Positions 18,291 through 26,761 of a stretch of 64,000 nt of DNA are shown here, piece by piece. Position 1 is the stretch's first letter, and each line of letters begins with the position of its first letter. Made by a program: the position numbers and the translations under genes. The stretch is from Paraburkholderia silvatlantica (GTDB lineage: Bacteria; Pseudomonadota; Gammaproteobacteria; Burkholderiales; Burkholderiaceae): the NCBI RefSeq assembly GCF_003096715.1, contig NZ_QEOL01000002.1, positions 248,001-312,000 of the forward strand, written 5' to 3'. The notes below the pieces were generated by a model, which searched no databases, had not been told where the DNA came from, and worked only from the letters and a program-made list of their open reading frames with translations.

Positions 18291-18650
18291 CATCACGCAC
18301 GAAATTCGTGCTCTCAAAGGGCGGTGTGACCTTCGCAAAAAAAGAGGTCGCATACATCGCCGTCAAGCAGTGCTGTCGTTCGAGGCGGGCCGAAAGAGGC
18401 TGCCTTACAAGATAGCAAATCAGGTGTCGATCCGTTCGACGCCGCACGTCTTGCCCAGCCAGGTGCCACGCGCCTGCAACGGCCTACATGCCGTGACGCT
18501 GGGTGGGGCCTACGCCGCCGTTCCTGTGCGCCGGGAGTTTCCGGTGTGCCTGAACGAGCTTCATCGTTCGATGGCGGCATGTGGGGTCTGGTCAGGCTGC
18601 CGGGGACAGGTTGCGCCAGACGTGAAAGATAACTAGCGGTTAGCGGCTTA
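18291..18650 (+). ncRNA. Candidate structured leader or non-coding RNA upstream of rlpA
   Basis: After the TATAAT promoter comes a 7-bp hairpin GCACGAA-A-TTCGTGC (about 18297-18311). A longer interrupted stem follows: GGCGGTGT pairs with ACATCGCC (one G-T wobble) and GACCT with AGGTC around an A-rich loop, about 18320-18365. No plausible protein is read from the segment, although a 120-codon frame is open. It could be the rlpA 5' UTR or an independent RNA. I could not match it to 6S, tmRNA, RNase P or SRP RNA by eye. The 3' end is not defined. Confidence 0.35.
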
Positions 18651-18794
18651 TTGGGGCTGCATCCGGGCATTGGCACGCGTTCGCCTTTTTCATTCCAGGC
18701 GAGCGATGGCGAAGCTTTGCCCGCGACCGCCGAAGCCTTCCGGGAACGCGCACACATGGCGCGGGACAGGCTTCGAAAACGTGATGGCAATGTT

Positions 18795-19394
18795 ATGAAC
18801 CTTAGACTGACTCGACGACGACTCGGGAGTCTCGCAGCCGTGTCCATTCTGGCCGGTTGCGCCATGCCGCCTGGCCCGCAGGACCAGTCGGCCAGCGACG
18901 CCCTTCGCACGAAGGACGCCGCTTTCACCGCGCCGCAGGGCTACGGCTCCGCGCTCGCCGCGCTGCCTGCATCGGGCACCGCGAAGGACAACTCGCTCGC
19001 GAACGCCGAGGCGATCGACGAAGATAGCCCCGACGTCCACTCGTTCCACCAGACCGGCCGCGCTTCGTGGTACGGCCGCGCGTTCCACGGCCGCCGCACC
19101 GCAAGCGGCGAGCGCTTCAACATGAAGGCGCTCACGGCTGCGCACCGCACGCTGCCGCTCGGCTCGTATGTGCGCGTGAGCGTGCCCGGCACGTCGAAGT
19201 GGGTGGTGGTGAAGATCAACGACCGTGGCCCGTACGCACGTGGCCGGGTACTCGACCTCTCGTATGCCGCAGCCAGGCTCCTTGGCGTGCAGCACGCGGG
19301 CACGGCGAAGGTCGACATCGAAGGCCTCACGCGCCAGGAAGCGAAGGCCGCACAAGCCGAAATGGTTGCCGCGAACTCGAACGTCGATCACTAA
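18795..19394 (+). CDS. rlpA: Septal ring lytic transglycosylase, RlpA family lipoprotein
   Basis: A 199-residue lipoprotein whose signal ends in the lipobox LAGC (about residues 19-22), so it is anchored to a membrane. The double-psi beta-barrel domain runs from ASWYGRAFHGRRTASGE (about 90) to YAAARLLGV, and includes the conserved FNMKALTAAHRTLP and INDRGPYARGRVLDLS segments with the catalytic Glu/Asp region. RlpA cleaves denuded peptidoglycan glycan strands at the septum. The C-terminal SPOR domain of E. coli RlpA is absent, as in many betaproteobacteria. It has a long leader and its own terminator. Confidence 0.9.
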   Translation: MNLRLTRRRLGSLAAVSILAGCAMPPGPQDQSASDALRTKDAAFTAPQGYGSALAALPASGTAKDNSLANAEAIDEDSPDVHSFHQTGRASWYGRAFHGRRTASGERFNMKALTAAHRTLPLGSYVRVSVPGTSKWVVVKINDRGPYARGRVLDLSYAAARLLGVQHAGTAKVDIEGLTRQEAKAAQAEMVAANSNVDH

Positions 19395-19486
19395 GCGCTT
19401 TCGTTTGGGCGTGGCGCTGAGTGCGCCGCGACGCGCCCGAAGCTGAACCGCTTGTTGCACGTCCGGTACCGTTTGGATGCATACGC

Positions 19487-19521
19487 GAAGGGCCGCCTTG
19501 TTGGGCGGCCCTTCGGCTTTT
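19487..19521 (+). terminator. Terminator between rlpA and rsmI
   Basis: A perfect 11-bp stem GAAGGGCCGCC/GGCGGCCCTTC (19487-19497 with 19504-19514) is followed by TTTT. rsmI converges from the right, so the hairpin probably also limits its transcripts. Confidence 0.85.
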
Positions 19522-19549
19522 ACGGCTCGTGCATTTGACGGCCGGCGGC

Positions 19550-20452
19550 TCAGTCGTTCTCTTCTTCCTCGCCTTCGCCCTTCAGTTCCAGTGCCCGCGC
19601 GTAAAGCGCATTGCGCGACGCGCCCGTGAGCGCCGCCGCGATCTTCGCCGCGCCCTTGACCGGCACTTCCTGAAGCAGCACGCGCAAGAGCGCATCGTGA
19701 TCGGCCTCGCCCTCCGCCTGGCCGCTCGCGCCTTCCACCACCAGTACGAACTCGCCGCGCTGACGGTTCGCATCCGCAGCGAGCCACGTTGGCGCTTCGG
19801 CCAGGGTGCCGCTCCAGAGCGACTCATGTAGCTTCGTCAATTCGCGGGCGATGAGGATGCGGCGCGCGGGGCCGAACGCATCGGCGAGCGACTGCACGGT
19901 TTCGACGATGCGATGCGGAGCTTCGTAAAACACCATCGCGTGCGTATGCGCGGCAAGCGGCTGCACTGCGGCCGCGCGTTGCCTGGCCTTGGACGGCAGA
20001 AAACCGAGGAACGTGAACGTCGAGACCCAGTCGCCGGCAGCGGAAAGCGCTGTGGCGAGCGCGTTCGCGCCGGGCAGCGGCACGACGTTGAGGCCGGCGG
20101 CGCGCACGGCATCCACTAGCTTGGCGCCCGGGTCGGAAATGCCTGGCGTGCCCGCGTCGGAAACACACGCCACGCGCTCGCCCGCGCGCAGAAATTCGAT
20201 CACGCGTTGCGCAGCCTCGCGCTCGTTGTGCTCGTGCACGGCGACGAGCGGCTTCGAAATGCCGTAGCGCGCGAGGAGCTGGCCGGTGTTGCGCGTGTCC
20301 TCGGCGGCGATGCGATCGACGAGACCGAGCAGGTGCAGCGCGCGCAAGGTGATGTCGGCGGCATTGCCGATGGGCGTGGCCACGACGTACAGCGTGGCGG
20401 CAGGATACTGCTGGGTCTGTGCGAGTTCGAAGGGGGACGAGAGGGACGTCAT
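19550..20452 (-). CDS. rsmI: 16S rRNA (cytidine(1402)-2'-O)-methyltransferase RsmI
   Basis: A 300-residue tetrapyrrole-methylase-fold enzyme that 2'-O-methylates C1402 in the ribosomal P site using [22 protein letters not shown] (about residues 21-39), [12 protein letters not shown] (about 49), [13 protein letters not shown] (about 86-98) and FYEAPHRI (about 173) are RsmI hallmarks. The C-terminus ends in a Glu-rich tail. It diverges from yraN, and the two annotated ATG codons share a CATG (20450-20453). In E. coli rsmI likewise diverges from the yraN-diaA-dolP cluster. Confidence 0.94.
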   Translation of the reverse strand: MTSLSSPFELAQTQQYPAATLYVVATPIGNAADITLRALHLLGLVDRIAAEDTRNTGQLLARYGISKPLVAVHEHNEREAAQRVIEFLRAGERVACVSDAGTPGISDPGAKLVDAVRAAGLNVVPLPGANALATALSAAGDWVSTFTFLGFLPSKARQRAAAVQPLAAHTHAMVFYEAPHRIVETVQSLADAFGPARRILIARELTKLHESLWSGTLAEAPTWLAADANRQRGEFVLVVEGASGQAEGEADHDALLRVLLQEVPVKGAAKIAAALTGASRNALYARALELKGEGEEEEND

Positions 20453-20978
20453 GACACGCAACGCGCGAATGCAGGAAAAGAGGCCGACATTGTGCCATGC
20501 GCCCGCGAGCGCACCCGAGGGAAGCGGCGCGAACGAATGTGCACGCGTAGACAACTTTTGCGCGCGAGCGCAGTCGAATGCCCAACGCCGCGCGACAGGC
20601 GCGCGTTTCGAAGCGCACGCACTGGCGTTTTTGCGGCGCGAGGGCCTGGAGCTGGTCGCGCGCAACGTGAGTTGCCGCGGCGGCGAAATCGATCTCGTGA
20701 TGCGCGAGCGCGACGGCACGCTGGTTTTCGTGGAAGTGCGCGCACGTGCGCGTCCGGAATTCGGCGGCGCTGCGGCTAGCGTGGGGTGGCGCAAACAGCA
20801 GCGCGTGCTGCGCGCGGCACGTTACTTTCTCGCGACGTGGCGCGTCGGCGGTGCGAACGGCGAAGCTCACACGCAGGCGCGCACGCCGCCTGCGTGCCGC
20901 TTCGACGTGATCGCGTTCGAGAGCGGCCGGCTCGTGTGGCTGCGCGACGCGTTTCGACCGGAAGCCCACGAGAGCTAA
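20451..20978 (+). CDS. yraN: YraN family (UPF0102) nuclease-fold protein
   Basis: The conserved part starts near residue 42 ([18 protein letters not shown]) and carries GGEIDLVM and LVFVEVRAR, the PD-(D/E)XK-like core of the UPF0102 family, ending [10 protein letters not shown] Holliday-junction-resolvase-like fold is known, but cellular function is not settled. The start is ambiguous. The ATG at 20451 has AGAGG 6 nt upstream but overlaps the rsmI start codon. The ATG at 20469, or a TTG at 20490 with AAGAGG upstream, would avoid this. About 175 residues as listed, with a variable N-terminus of some 40 residues longer than usual. Confidence 0.82.
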   Translation: MTRNARMQEKRPTLCHAPASAPEGSGANECARVDNFCARAQSNAQRRATGARFEAHALAFLRREGLELVARNVSCRGGEIDLVMRERDGTLVFVEVRARARPEFGGAAASVGWRKQQRVLRAARYFLATWRVGGANGEAHTQARTPPACRFDVIAFESGRLVWLRDAFRPEAHES

Positions 20979-21092
20979 AACAGAGGCTCATAAAAAGAAG
21001 GGTGAAAATGAAGACCCTCGAGTGCGCTAAACTTGCGGCACGCCGCACCACGCGGAAAATTTGCGATACCCGCAGTACAGATTAGAGAGTCG

Positions 21093-21680
21093 ATGTCCGT
21101 CGAACGCATTCAACAGCACTTCCGCGATAGCGCAGCCATCACGCTCGCGGCCATGGAAACCCTGGCGGTCCCGATTGCCGCCGCGGTCGATACGATGTTC
21201 GCCGCGCTTGCGAACAGCAACAAGATTCTCGCGTGCGGTAACGGCGGATCCGCCGCCACCGCCCAGCAACTCGCTGCCGAACTGATCGGCCGGTTCGAGC
21301 GCGAACGCCCGGGCCTGCCCGCGCTCGCGCTGACCACCGACGCCTCGGTGCTCACCGCCGTTGCCAACGACTACGCGTACGAGCAGGTATTCGCGAAGCA
21401 GGTGCGCGCGCTCGGCCAGCCCGGCGACGTGCTGCTCGCCATCACGACCTCGGGCAACTCCGTGAACGTGCTGGCCGCCATCCAGGAAGCGCACGAACGC
21501 GAAATGGTCGTGATCGCGCTGACCGGCAAGGGCGGCGGCGACGTGAACAGCGTGCTCGCCGATACCGACATCCAGCTGTGCGTGCCGAGCGAGCGGACGG
21601 CGCGTATTCAGGAAGTGCATCAGTTAATTATTCACTGCCTGTGCGACGGCATCGACGCGATGCTGCTGGGCGAAGACTGA
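21093..21680 (+). CDS. diaA: SIS-domain protein, DiaA/phosphoheptose isomerase type
   Basis: A 195-residue sugar isomerase (SIS) protein: [21 protein letters not shown] (about residues 47-67), [11 protein letters not shown] (about 110) and [15 protein letters not shown] near the C-terminus. These features are shared by GmhA (sedoheptulose-7-phosphate isomerase of LPS heptose synthesis) and DiaA (DnaA initiator-associating factor). The position between yraN and dolP matches E. coli diaA, which favours the replication role; sequence alone does not exclude heptose isomerase activity. GAGAG lies before the ATG. The cluster yraN-diaA-dolP-cytochrome is probably one operon. Confidence 0.85.
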   Translation: MSVERIQQHFRDSAAITLAAMETLAVPIAAAVDTMFAALANSNKILACGNGGSAATAQQLAAELIGRFERERPGLPALALTTDASVLTAVANDYAYEQVFAKQVRALGQPGDVLLAITTSGNSVNVLAAIQEAHEREMVVIALTGKGGGDVNSVLADTDIQLCVPSERTARIQEVHQLIIHCLCDGIDAMLLGED

Positions 21681-21708
21681 CACCGTAAGACGAAGAGAGG
21701 GGAAGTTG

Positions 21709-22494
21709 ATGAGCAGATACGGCATGACGCGCGCGCTGGCACGGACCACGCTGACGATCGGCTTCGCAGCCTCGCTCTGCGCAAGCTTGCAGGGCTGCTT
21801 CCTGGCGCTGGCGGGCGCGGCGGGCGGCACGGCGCTGGTGGCAACCGACCGACGCACGGTGGGATCGCAAACCGAAGACCGCGAGATCCAGGTGAAGGCG
21901 CTGGCCGATCTCGGCAAGCAACTGCCCGATACGGCGCACGTGAACGTGGCGGTGTTCAACCAGCGCGTGCTGATCACCGGGGAAGTACCCGACGACGCCT
22001 CGAAGCAGAAGGCCGAGAGCATCGTGCGAGGCGTGACGAACGTCGCTTCGATCGTCAACGAACTGGCGGTGCAGCCGGCCAGCTCGTTCTCCTCGCGCGC
22101 GAACGACTCGTACCTCGAAGGACGCGTGAAGGCGGAGCTGATTGCCTATAAGGACATTTCCGCGAACAACTTCAAGGTGGTGAGCGAGCGCGGCACGATC
22201 TATCTGATGGGGCTGGTTACGCCGCAGGAAGGCAATATCGCCGCCAACGCGACGGCCGGGGTGATGGGCGTGGCGCAGGTAGTGAAGTGCTATCAGTACA
22301 TCGATGCGCAGCAGGCGGCGGTGGCGACGGCGGCTGCGGCGACTAGTGCGCCGGCGGCGGCGCCTGCTGCCGAAGCGCCGATGGTGGGCGCGGTGCCGGA
22401 TTCGGGCGTGACCTCGCAGCCGATTGACCACCAACCGCCCGCGCCGGTGACGAATTCGTCGGCGACAAGGCCGGGGAATACGGGGGCTTTGTGA
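21709..22494 (+). CDS. dolP: BON-domain outer-membrane lipoprotein, DolP-like
   Basis: A protein of about 261 residues. The lipobox ASLQGC (Cys near residue 26) marks it as a lipoprotein. Two BON domains follow (about residues 50-115, with VFNQRVLITGEVPD, and about 125-195, with SERGTIYLMGLVTPQEG), which bind anionic phospholipid in E. coli DolP. A long Ala/Pro-rich tail (about 200-261) is an extension not found in DolP. AGGGGA precedes the ATG; a TTG just upstream is also possible. Role in the family: outer-membrane integrity and peptidoglycan amidase control at division. Its stop codon overlaps the cytochrome start. Confidence 0.87.
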   Translation: MSRYGMTRALARTTLTIGFAASLCASLQGCFLALAGAAGGTALVATDRRTVGSQTEDREIQVKALADLGKQLPDTAHVNVAVFNQRVLITGEVPDDASKQKAESIVRGVTNVASIVNELAVQPASSFSSRANDSYLEGRVKAELIAYKDISANNFKVVSERGTIYLMGLVTPQEGNIAANATAGVMGVAQVVKCYQYIDAQQAAVATAAAATSAPAAAPAAEAPMVGAVPDSGVTSQPIDHQPPAPVTNSSATRPGNTGAL

Positions 22495-22829
22495 TGCGGC
22501 GGTTTATGGGTGGGGTTGTGGTTGCTGGAGCGCTCGTTGGGTTCGCTTTGCCGGCTTTTGCTGCTGTGCCGGATGGGTTGAAGGTGGCTCAGGCGAATGC
22601 CTGCATGGGGTGCCATGCGGTGGATCGCAAGCTTGTTGGACCCTCGTTCAAGGATGTCGCTGCGAAGTACAAGGGCGATGGTGCTGCCGAGGCCAGGCTG
22701 GAGAAGAAGGTGCGCGACGGCGGGGTTGGGGTTTGGGGGGCTATTCCCATGCCCTCTCACCCCGCGATGAGCGCCGCCGATATTCATTCCGTGGTGGGCT
22801 GGGTACTCGCTGGAGCGCCTTCGAAGTAG
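22494..22829 (+). CDS. c-type cytochrome, monoheme class I
   Basis: A 111-residue periplasmic electron carrier. A signal peptide (cleavage after FAA near residue 25) precedes the single heme motif CMGCH (about 39-43). [14 protein letters not shown] follows, and the distal Met ligand is in AIPMPSH (about 86-92). The layout is that of small c551/c552-type cytochromes. The ATG overlaps the dolP stop by one base, implying translational coupling. Codon choice here includes more T- and G-ending codons than in dolP, a mild compositional change. Its redox partners are not encoded nearby. Confidence 0.9.
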   Translation: MRRFMGGVVVAGALVGFALPAFAAVPDGLKVAQANACMGCHAVDRKLVGPSFKDVAAKYKGDGAAEARLEKKVRDGGVGVWGAIPMPSHPAMSAADIHSVVGWVLAGAPSK

Positions 22830-22896
22830 TTTTGCTTGGGGTCAAATTTGACGCTTGGCAAAACGGATTTCGTGTGTGTAGAATCGGTGATTCATT

Positions 22897-22972
<76 letters not shown>

Positions 22973-22980
22973 ATAAAATC

Positions 22981-23014
22981 AAAGGGTTACAGGTGATTTG
23001 CCTGTAACCCTTTT
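22981..23014 (+). terminator. Rho-independent terminator after tRNA-Ala
   Basis: A perfect 13-bp stem AAAGGGTTACAGG/CCTGTAACCCTTT (22981-22993 with 23001-23013) with a 7-nt loop begins 8 bp after the tRNA. The right arm ends in TTTT. Confidence 0.85.
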
Positions 23015-23050
23015 CTGTTTCTGTGGCCCGTGTAACCGCCATGTAACCGG
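22983..23050. other. Cluster of TGTAACC motifs beside tRNA-Ala (possible att-site relic)
   Basis: Within about 70 bp there are three direct copies of TGTAACC (in CCTGTAACCC, CGTGTAACCG and CATGTAACCG) and one inverted copy (GGGTTACAGG). Short iterated repeats next to a tRNA 3' end resemble arm-type binding sites of tyrosine recombinases. Two of the copies also build the tRNA terminator, so this reading is tentative. Confidence 0.35.
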
Positions 23051-23121
23051 ATTTGGTCCAACAGAATCTACATAGATCCCTCTGCCGAGCCAGCTGTGGG
23101 ACCGCTTATGGTTCGGGCGGA

Positions 23122-23301
23122 TCAGATGGCGTGCCCCATCGCCAGTGCGGTCAAAACGGCGGCACTGCCGAAGTTCCCTGTTGCTCCGCTCACGAGCAGA
23201 GTCTCCGCGGCCTTCAAGTTCATCGCTAGCAGCCCGCCATAGGTTATGAGCAAGGCATTGAGCGCGCACCAGCGTCCCGCCTCGCCGAGTCGAGCATCGG
23301 C
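23122..23301 (-). pseudogene. Fragment of a zinc-type alcohol dehydrogenase (MDR family)
   Basis: About 59 minus-strand codons read DARLGEAGRWCALNALLITY, then a stretch containing LLVSGATGNFGSAAVLTALA, and stop at TGA. The VSGATGNFGSAAV part is the nucleotide-binding Rossmann loop of medium-chain dehydrogenases, and the preceding helix also fits. The catalytic domain before it and the rest after it are missing. The fragment starts exactly after the TAG of the neighbouring solute-binding protein gene. A decayed remnant. Confidence 0.65.
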
Positions 23302-24033
23302 CTACGCAGCGGGCGCAACCGACGCGCCGGTGATCTTGTGCCGATCGAGTGCCTGAGCGACGAACCCGGACGCCTTCGCTTCCTCGACAAAGGCCCGCAA
23401 CGTCTCGGCTGCCGCTGCACCTCGGCTCTTCGGCAAACCCATCGCCTGACGAATCACCATGAATCGCTCGTCGAGCAAACGCAGGCCAGGGGCTTGACGT
23501 GCGTCTGCCTCGAGCTGTTGCTTGACACCGGCGGCGACTTCCAGGCCCTCATCGAGGAACGTTCGGACGACGGTCGGAGATGAGGGTGCCCGCACGATCC
23601 GCGCATGCTTCAACTCGCGCGTCAGGAACAAATCGTAAGCGCTTCCCTCGCCAACTGCGACGCGGATCGACGGCTGGTCGACATCGTCATTCTCGCGAAT
23701 CGATGATCCGTCTCGCACCATGTAATAGCCTTCGATCAAAACGTACGGATCGGTAAACGCGATGGTCTCACCTCGTCGTGGATCGATGGCGAAGAAGCCA
23801 ATGTCCGCCCGCTCATCGCTGACCGCCTGAACGGACTTGCCCGCTGTATCGAACACCACCAGTTCAAGTGCCACGCCGAGCGTTGCGGCAAAGGCGCGCG
23901 CCAGATCCACCGAAACACCGGTCGGGGCGCCGGACAGGTCCTTGCCTGCGAGAATGGGATTCCCGAGATTGATCGATGCCCGCAGCTTGCCGGCAGGTGT
24001 GAATGCGCGAATGACGGATGGGGCGGGTTTCAT
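23302..24033 (-). CDS. Transporter solute-binding domain protein (SBP_bac_3 family), no signal peptide
   Basis: A 243-residue type II periplasmic-binding-protein fold. GAPTGVSVDLARAFAATLGV (about residues 35-54), the ERADIGFFAIDPRRGETIAFT segment (about 72-92) and the hinge VAVGEGSAYDLFL are typical of polar amino acid receptors. The N-terminus MKPAPSVIRAFTPAGKLRAS has no signal peptide, so the protein would stay in the cytoplasm unless the start is wrong; no upstream in-frame signal is visible. It is the last gene of a run of four minus-strand genes with MFS, Ldh and LysR. A cytoplasmic ligand sensor or a dehydratase-like role is possible. Confidence 0.75.
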   Translation of the reverse strand: MKPAPSVIRAFTPAGKLRASINLGNPILAGKDLSGAPTGVSVDLARAFAATLGVALELVVFDTAGKSVQAVSDERADIGFFAIDPRRGETIAFTDPYVLIEGYYMVRDGSSIRENDDVDQPSIRVAVGEGSAYDLFLTRELKHARIVRAPSSPTVVRTFLDEGLEVAAGVKQQLEADARQAPGLRLLDERFMVIRQAMGLPKSRGAAAAETLRAFVEEAKASGFVAQALDRHKITGASVAPAA

Positions 24034-24077
24034 GTTGATAGCGTGAAGAACAGAAATTCATGGGTGGGCACGGGCCT

Positions 24078-25358
24078 TCAGCCACAGACCCGTGCATCTC
24101 TCGACTTGCGTCGCGCGAGCGCTCGGGGCCTCAGCAGTATCGCGACGGCCAGCACGCTGGCGAGTGCAATACCACCCGCGAGAAAGAACGCGCTGAAGAA
24201 TGTATGGCTTTCCTGCACGAGAAAGCCGGTTGCAGCCGGGCCGACGATGCCCGCGCAGTTGGCGATTGCGTGTACGCATCCGCCGACACTGCCGAGTTTC
24301 GGACCGGGGATCGTGTCCTGAATCAGTGCCCAATAGGCGCTGCCGCTCAGATAAAGCGCAAACACGGCAATGGTCATCAACAGCAGCGCACCGAGTGTCG
24401 TGGTCACGGCGCCGGCCAGCGTGACGCACACGCCTGCCGTGCCGAGACAGGCGATCAATACCCGCTTGCGCGCAAGCAGTGCGTTGCCCGTGCGGCGAAA
24501 GATCAGATCGGACAGCACGCCGCTCAGTCCGTAGCCGATGAACCCCAGCAGCCAAGGCAGCACCGTCGCGAGACTCATGCTTTTCAGGCTCAGATGACGG
24601 TCCATCGTCAGAAAGGTCGGGAACCAGGTGAGAAAGAAAAACAGGATGTAGCTGTAACCGAAGTACGAAATCATCGCCGCGAGAATCGCGGGCTGCTTGA
24701 GGTAGAAGCCGAGGGGCCGCAGGTCCGCAGGGCTTTCCGGGACGCTTCGGTCGGATTCGATCAGCCGGCGTTCGTCATCGGATACGCGTGCATGCTGGTG
24801 CGGCTTGTCCGTCGCCATGAGCACCCAGAACACCAGCCAGAGCAAGCCGAAACACGCGATTCCGGCGAACGCCACGCGCCAGCCGTAAGCGGCCGTCAGC
24901 AGGCCGACTACCGGCCCTGCAACCGCGCCGCCCAGCGGCAGGCCGCAATTCGCGAAGCCGAATGCGGTCGCCGATTCCTTGTGCGGAAACCAGTTGTTCA
25001 CGATCTTGTTGATCGTCGTCGCGAGCGGACCTTCGGCCATGCCGAACAGGGTGCGGACTGCCAGCAGCGATCCGAAGCCGCTGGCAAGGCCGGTTGCACC
25101 GCATAGCAACGACCACGTCAGGACTGCCCCGGAGAAGACGCGCTTGCCGCCCCAGCGATCCGCCGCCCATCCGCCGATGAAATTGAATGCCGCGTAGCCG
25201 ATGAAGAACGTCGAGAACAACAGCCCGAGGCTGCTCGGCGACATATGCAGTTCCCGCATGACGGCGGGGGCGGCGACGGACAGCGCCGCACGGTCGAGAT
25301 AATTGATGAAGCCTGCGATGAACAGCAGCAGGACGATGCGCCATCGAATGTTTGTCAC
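24078..25358 (-). CDS. MFS transporter, anion:cation symporter (ACS) family
   Basis: A 426-residue permease with twelve predicted TM segments. FINYLDRAALSVAAPAVM (about residues 17-34) is the ACS-family TM1 signature shared with glucarate, tartrate and phthalate carriers; the A-motif GGWAADRWGGKRV (about 62-74) follows TM2. It should import a small organic acid with protons. It lies 139 bp downstream of the Ldh-family dehydrogenase gene in the same direction, which fits uptake of that enzyme's hydroxy-acid substrate. Substrate identity is inference. Confidence 0.87.
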   Translation of the reverse strand: MTNIRWRIVLLLFIAGFINYLDRAALSVAAPAVMRELHMSPSSLGLLFSTFFIGYAAFNFIGGWAADRWGGKRVFSGAVLTWSLLCGATGLASGFGSLLAVRTLFGMAEGPLATTINKIVNNWFPHKESATAFGFANCGLPLGGAVAGPVVGLLTAAYGWRVAFAGIACFGLLWLVFWVLMATDKPHQHARVSDDERRLIESDRSVPESPADLRPLGFYLKQPAILAAMISYFGYSYILFFFLTWFPTFLTMDRHLSLKSMSLATVLPWLLGFIGYGLSGVLSDLIFRRTGNALLARKRVLIACLGTAGVCVTLAGAVTTTLGALLLMTIAVFALYLSGSAYWALIQDTIPGPKLGSVGGCVHAIANCAGIVGPAATGFLVQESHTFFSAFFLAGGIALASVLAVAILLRPRALARRKSRDARVCG

Positions 25359-25497
25359 CTGTCGCTCCTTGGAGCTTGTTATGTGCTTGACGGCCGGGCG
25401 CTCGAACGCGCTGCCCGGTCCGTCGCTTGTCGGTCTGCTGCCGCGCCGTGCGTTCGGAGCGGCCGAGCGTGGCGGGCCACGCTCGCGAACGAGGCGT

Positions 25498-26547
25498 TCA
25501 GCGCCGCGGACGGGCGGTCGCTTCCAGCATCGCGAGCTGTGCCGCGCCGATATCGATGCCTTCCACCATCTGGCGTTCCAGGCGACCGAGTTCGATCTCG
25601 CCGGGCACGATCACGGGCGCCTCCGGATCGGCGGGTTTGGAGCCGTGCAGGATCGCCGCGTAATCGGCCATATGCGTGGCGAGCCACTCGGTGCTGCCGA
25701 GCCGGGTCGTATCGATGAGAATGAAGAAGTGGCCGAGATTCTGCGGTTGTTCAGGGTCGTCCTCCCACGACTTGACGTGCGTGAGATACGCCGCTCCGGA
25801 AAGCAGTCCCGCGAACAGGTCGACCACCAGTGCGAGGCCGTAGCCCTTGTGGCCGCCGATCGGCAGCAGAAAGCCATCGAGCGCGGCTTTCGGGTCGGTG
25901 GTCGGTTTGCCTTGCGCGTCGGTTGCCCAATTGCCGGGAATCGGTTCGCCGCGCTTGAGCGCATTGCGAATCTTTGCCCGTGCAGCGACGCTGATCGCCA
26001 TGTCGAGAATAAACGGATGACCATTCGGGTTCGGGACGCCAAAGCCGACGGGACTGTTGCCCAGGCGCGCGTCGGTGCCACCCCACGGCGCAATCGTCGT
26101 TGTCGCGTTACTGCCGATGATGCTGGCGAACCCCTGCATTGCGGCGAGGTACGAATACGGTGATACAGGGCCGAAATGATTGCTGCCGCGCACGAACACA
26201 CAGGCAATGCCATGTTCGCGTGCGGCTGTCATTGCCAGATCGAGTGCGCGGTGGCCGACGAGCGGGCCGATGCCGTTGTCGCCGTCGAGGCGGTGAAGCG
26301 CCGGCGCCACCTGTTCGACGGTGATCGAAGGCGTGGGATTGATGCCGCCGATGCTGAGGCGAGCGCCGTACGATTCGATACGGCTCGTGCCGTGCGTACG
26401 CAAACCGAACAGGTCGGCAAGCACGAGGATCGTGGCGGTGTCCGTCGCGTCGGCGCGAGTCAGGCCGAGCGTGCAGAGTGCCTCGATGGTCAGCTCGGTC
26501 AGGTGTGCCTTGCTGACGATGCCATGGGTTGGGGTGGGCTGTGTCAT
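25498..26547 (-). CDS. Ldh family oxidoreductase (malate/L-lactate/ureidoglycolate dehydrogenase type)
   Basis: A 349-residue NAD(P)-dependent 2-hydroxy-acid dehydrogenase of the type 2 malate/lactate family, which does not use a Rossmann fold. Conserved parts are LFGLRTHGTSRIESY (about residues 48-62, catalytic His), GSNHFGPVSPYSYLA (about 125-139), APWGGTDARLGNSPVGFGVP (about 153-172) and GGHKGYGLALVVDL (about 234-247). Substrates include malate, sulfolactate, ureidoglycolate and 2,3-diketo-L-gulonate. I chose MTQPT at 26547; an ATG 42 bp upstream is also possible. It is regulated, by inference, by the adjacent LysR. Confidence 0.88.
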   Translation of the reverse strand: MTQPTPTHGIVSKAHLTELTIEALCTLGLTRADATDTATILVLADLFGLRTHGTSRIESYGARLSIGGINPTPSITVEQVAPALHRLDGDNGIGPLVGHRALDLAMTAAREHGIACVFVRGSNHFGPVSPYSYLAAMQGFASIIGSNATTTIAPWGGTDARLGNSPVGFGVPNPNGHPFILDMAISVAARAKIRNALKRGEPIPGNWATDAQGKPTTDPKAALDGFLLPIGGHKGYGLALVVDLFAGLLSGAAYLTHVKSWEDDPEQPQNLGHFFILIDTTRLGSTEWLATHMADYAAILHGSKPADPEAPVIVPGEIELGRLERQMVEGIDIGAAQLAMLEATARPRR

Positions 26548-26761
26548 GAAATGCGTTGTCTCCTTCGATTTGAAAACCGTGCTGTTCAAGCGGCTGCGAA
26601 TAGCGCGACGCTTGCGTTTCGCACATGATCGTGCAGGAGCGGTTCACGCAACAAACGCATATTTTCGTTCGATTGGTGCGTCGTGCGCACGAATCAAGCC
26701 CAACTGCCGGATGCCCACGAAGGCTTTGCCGTGCCGCCTGAAGCCGGGGGCGGAGCTTGGC

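Noticed and set aside
18274..18636. A 120-codon protein upstream of rlpA
   Set aside because: It starts inside the TATAAT promoter, has no ribosome-binding site and covers strong hairpins; an RNA or leader is the better reading.
24060..25106. A long plus-strand frame opposite the MFS gene
   Set aside because: Antisense shadow; no ribosome-binding site and no recognisable domain.
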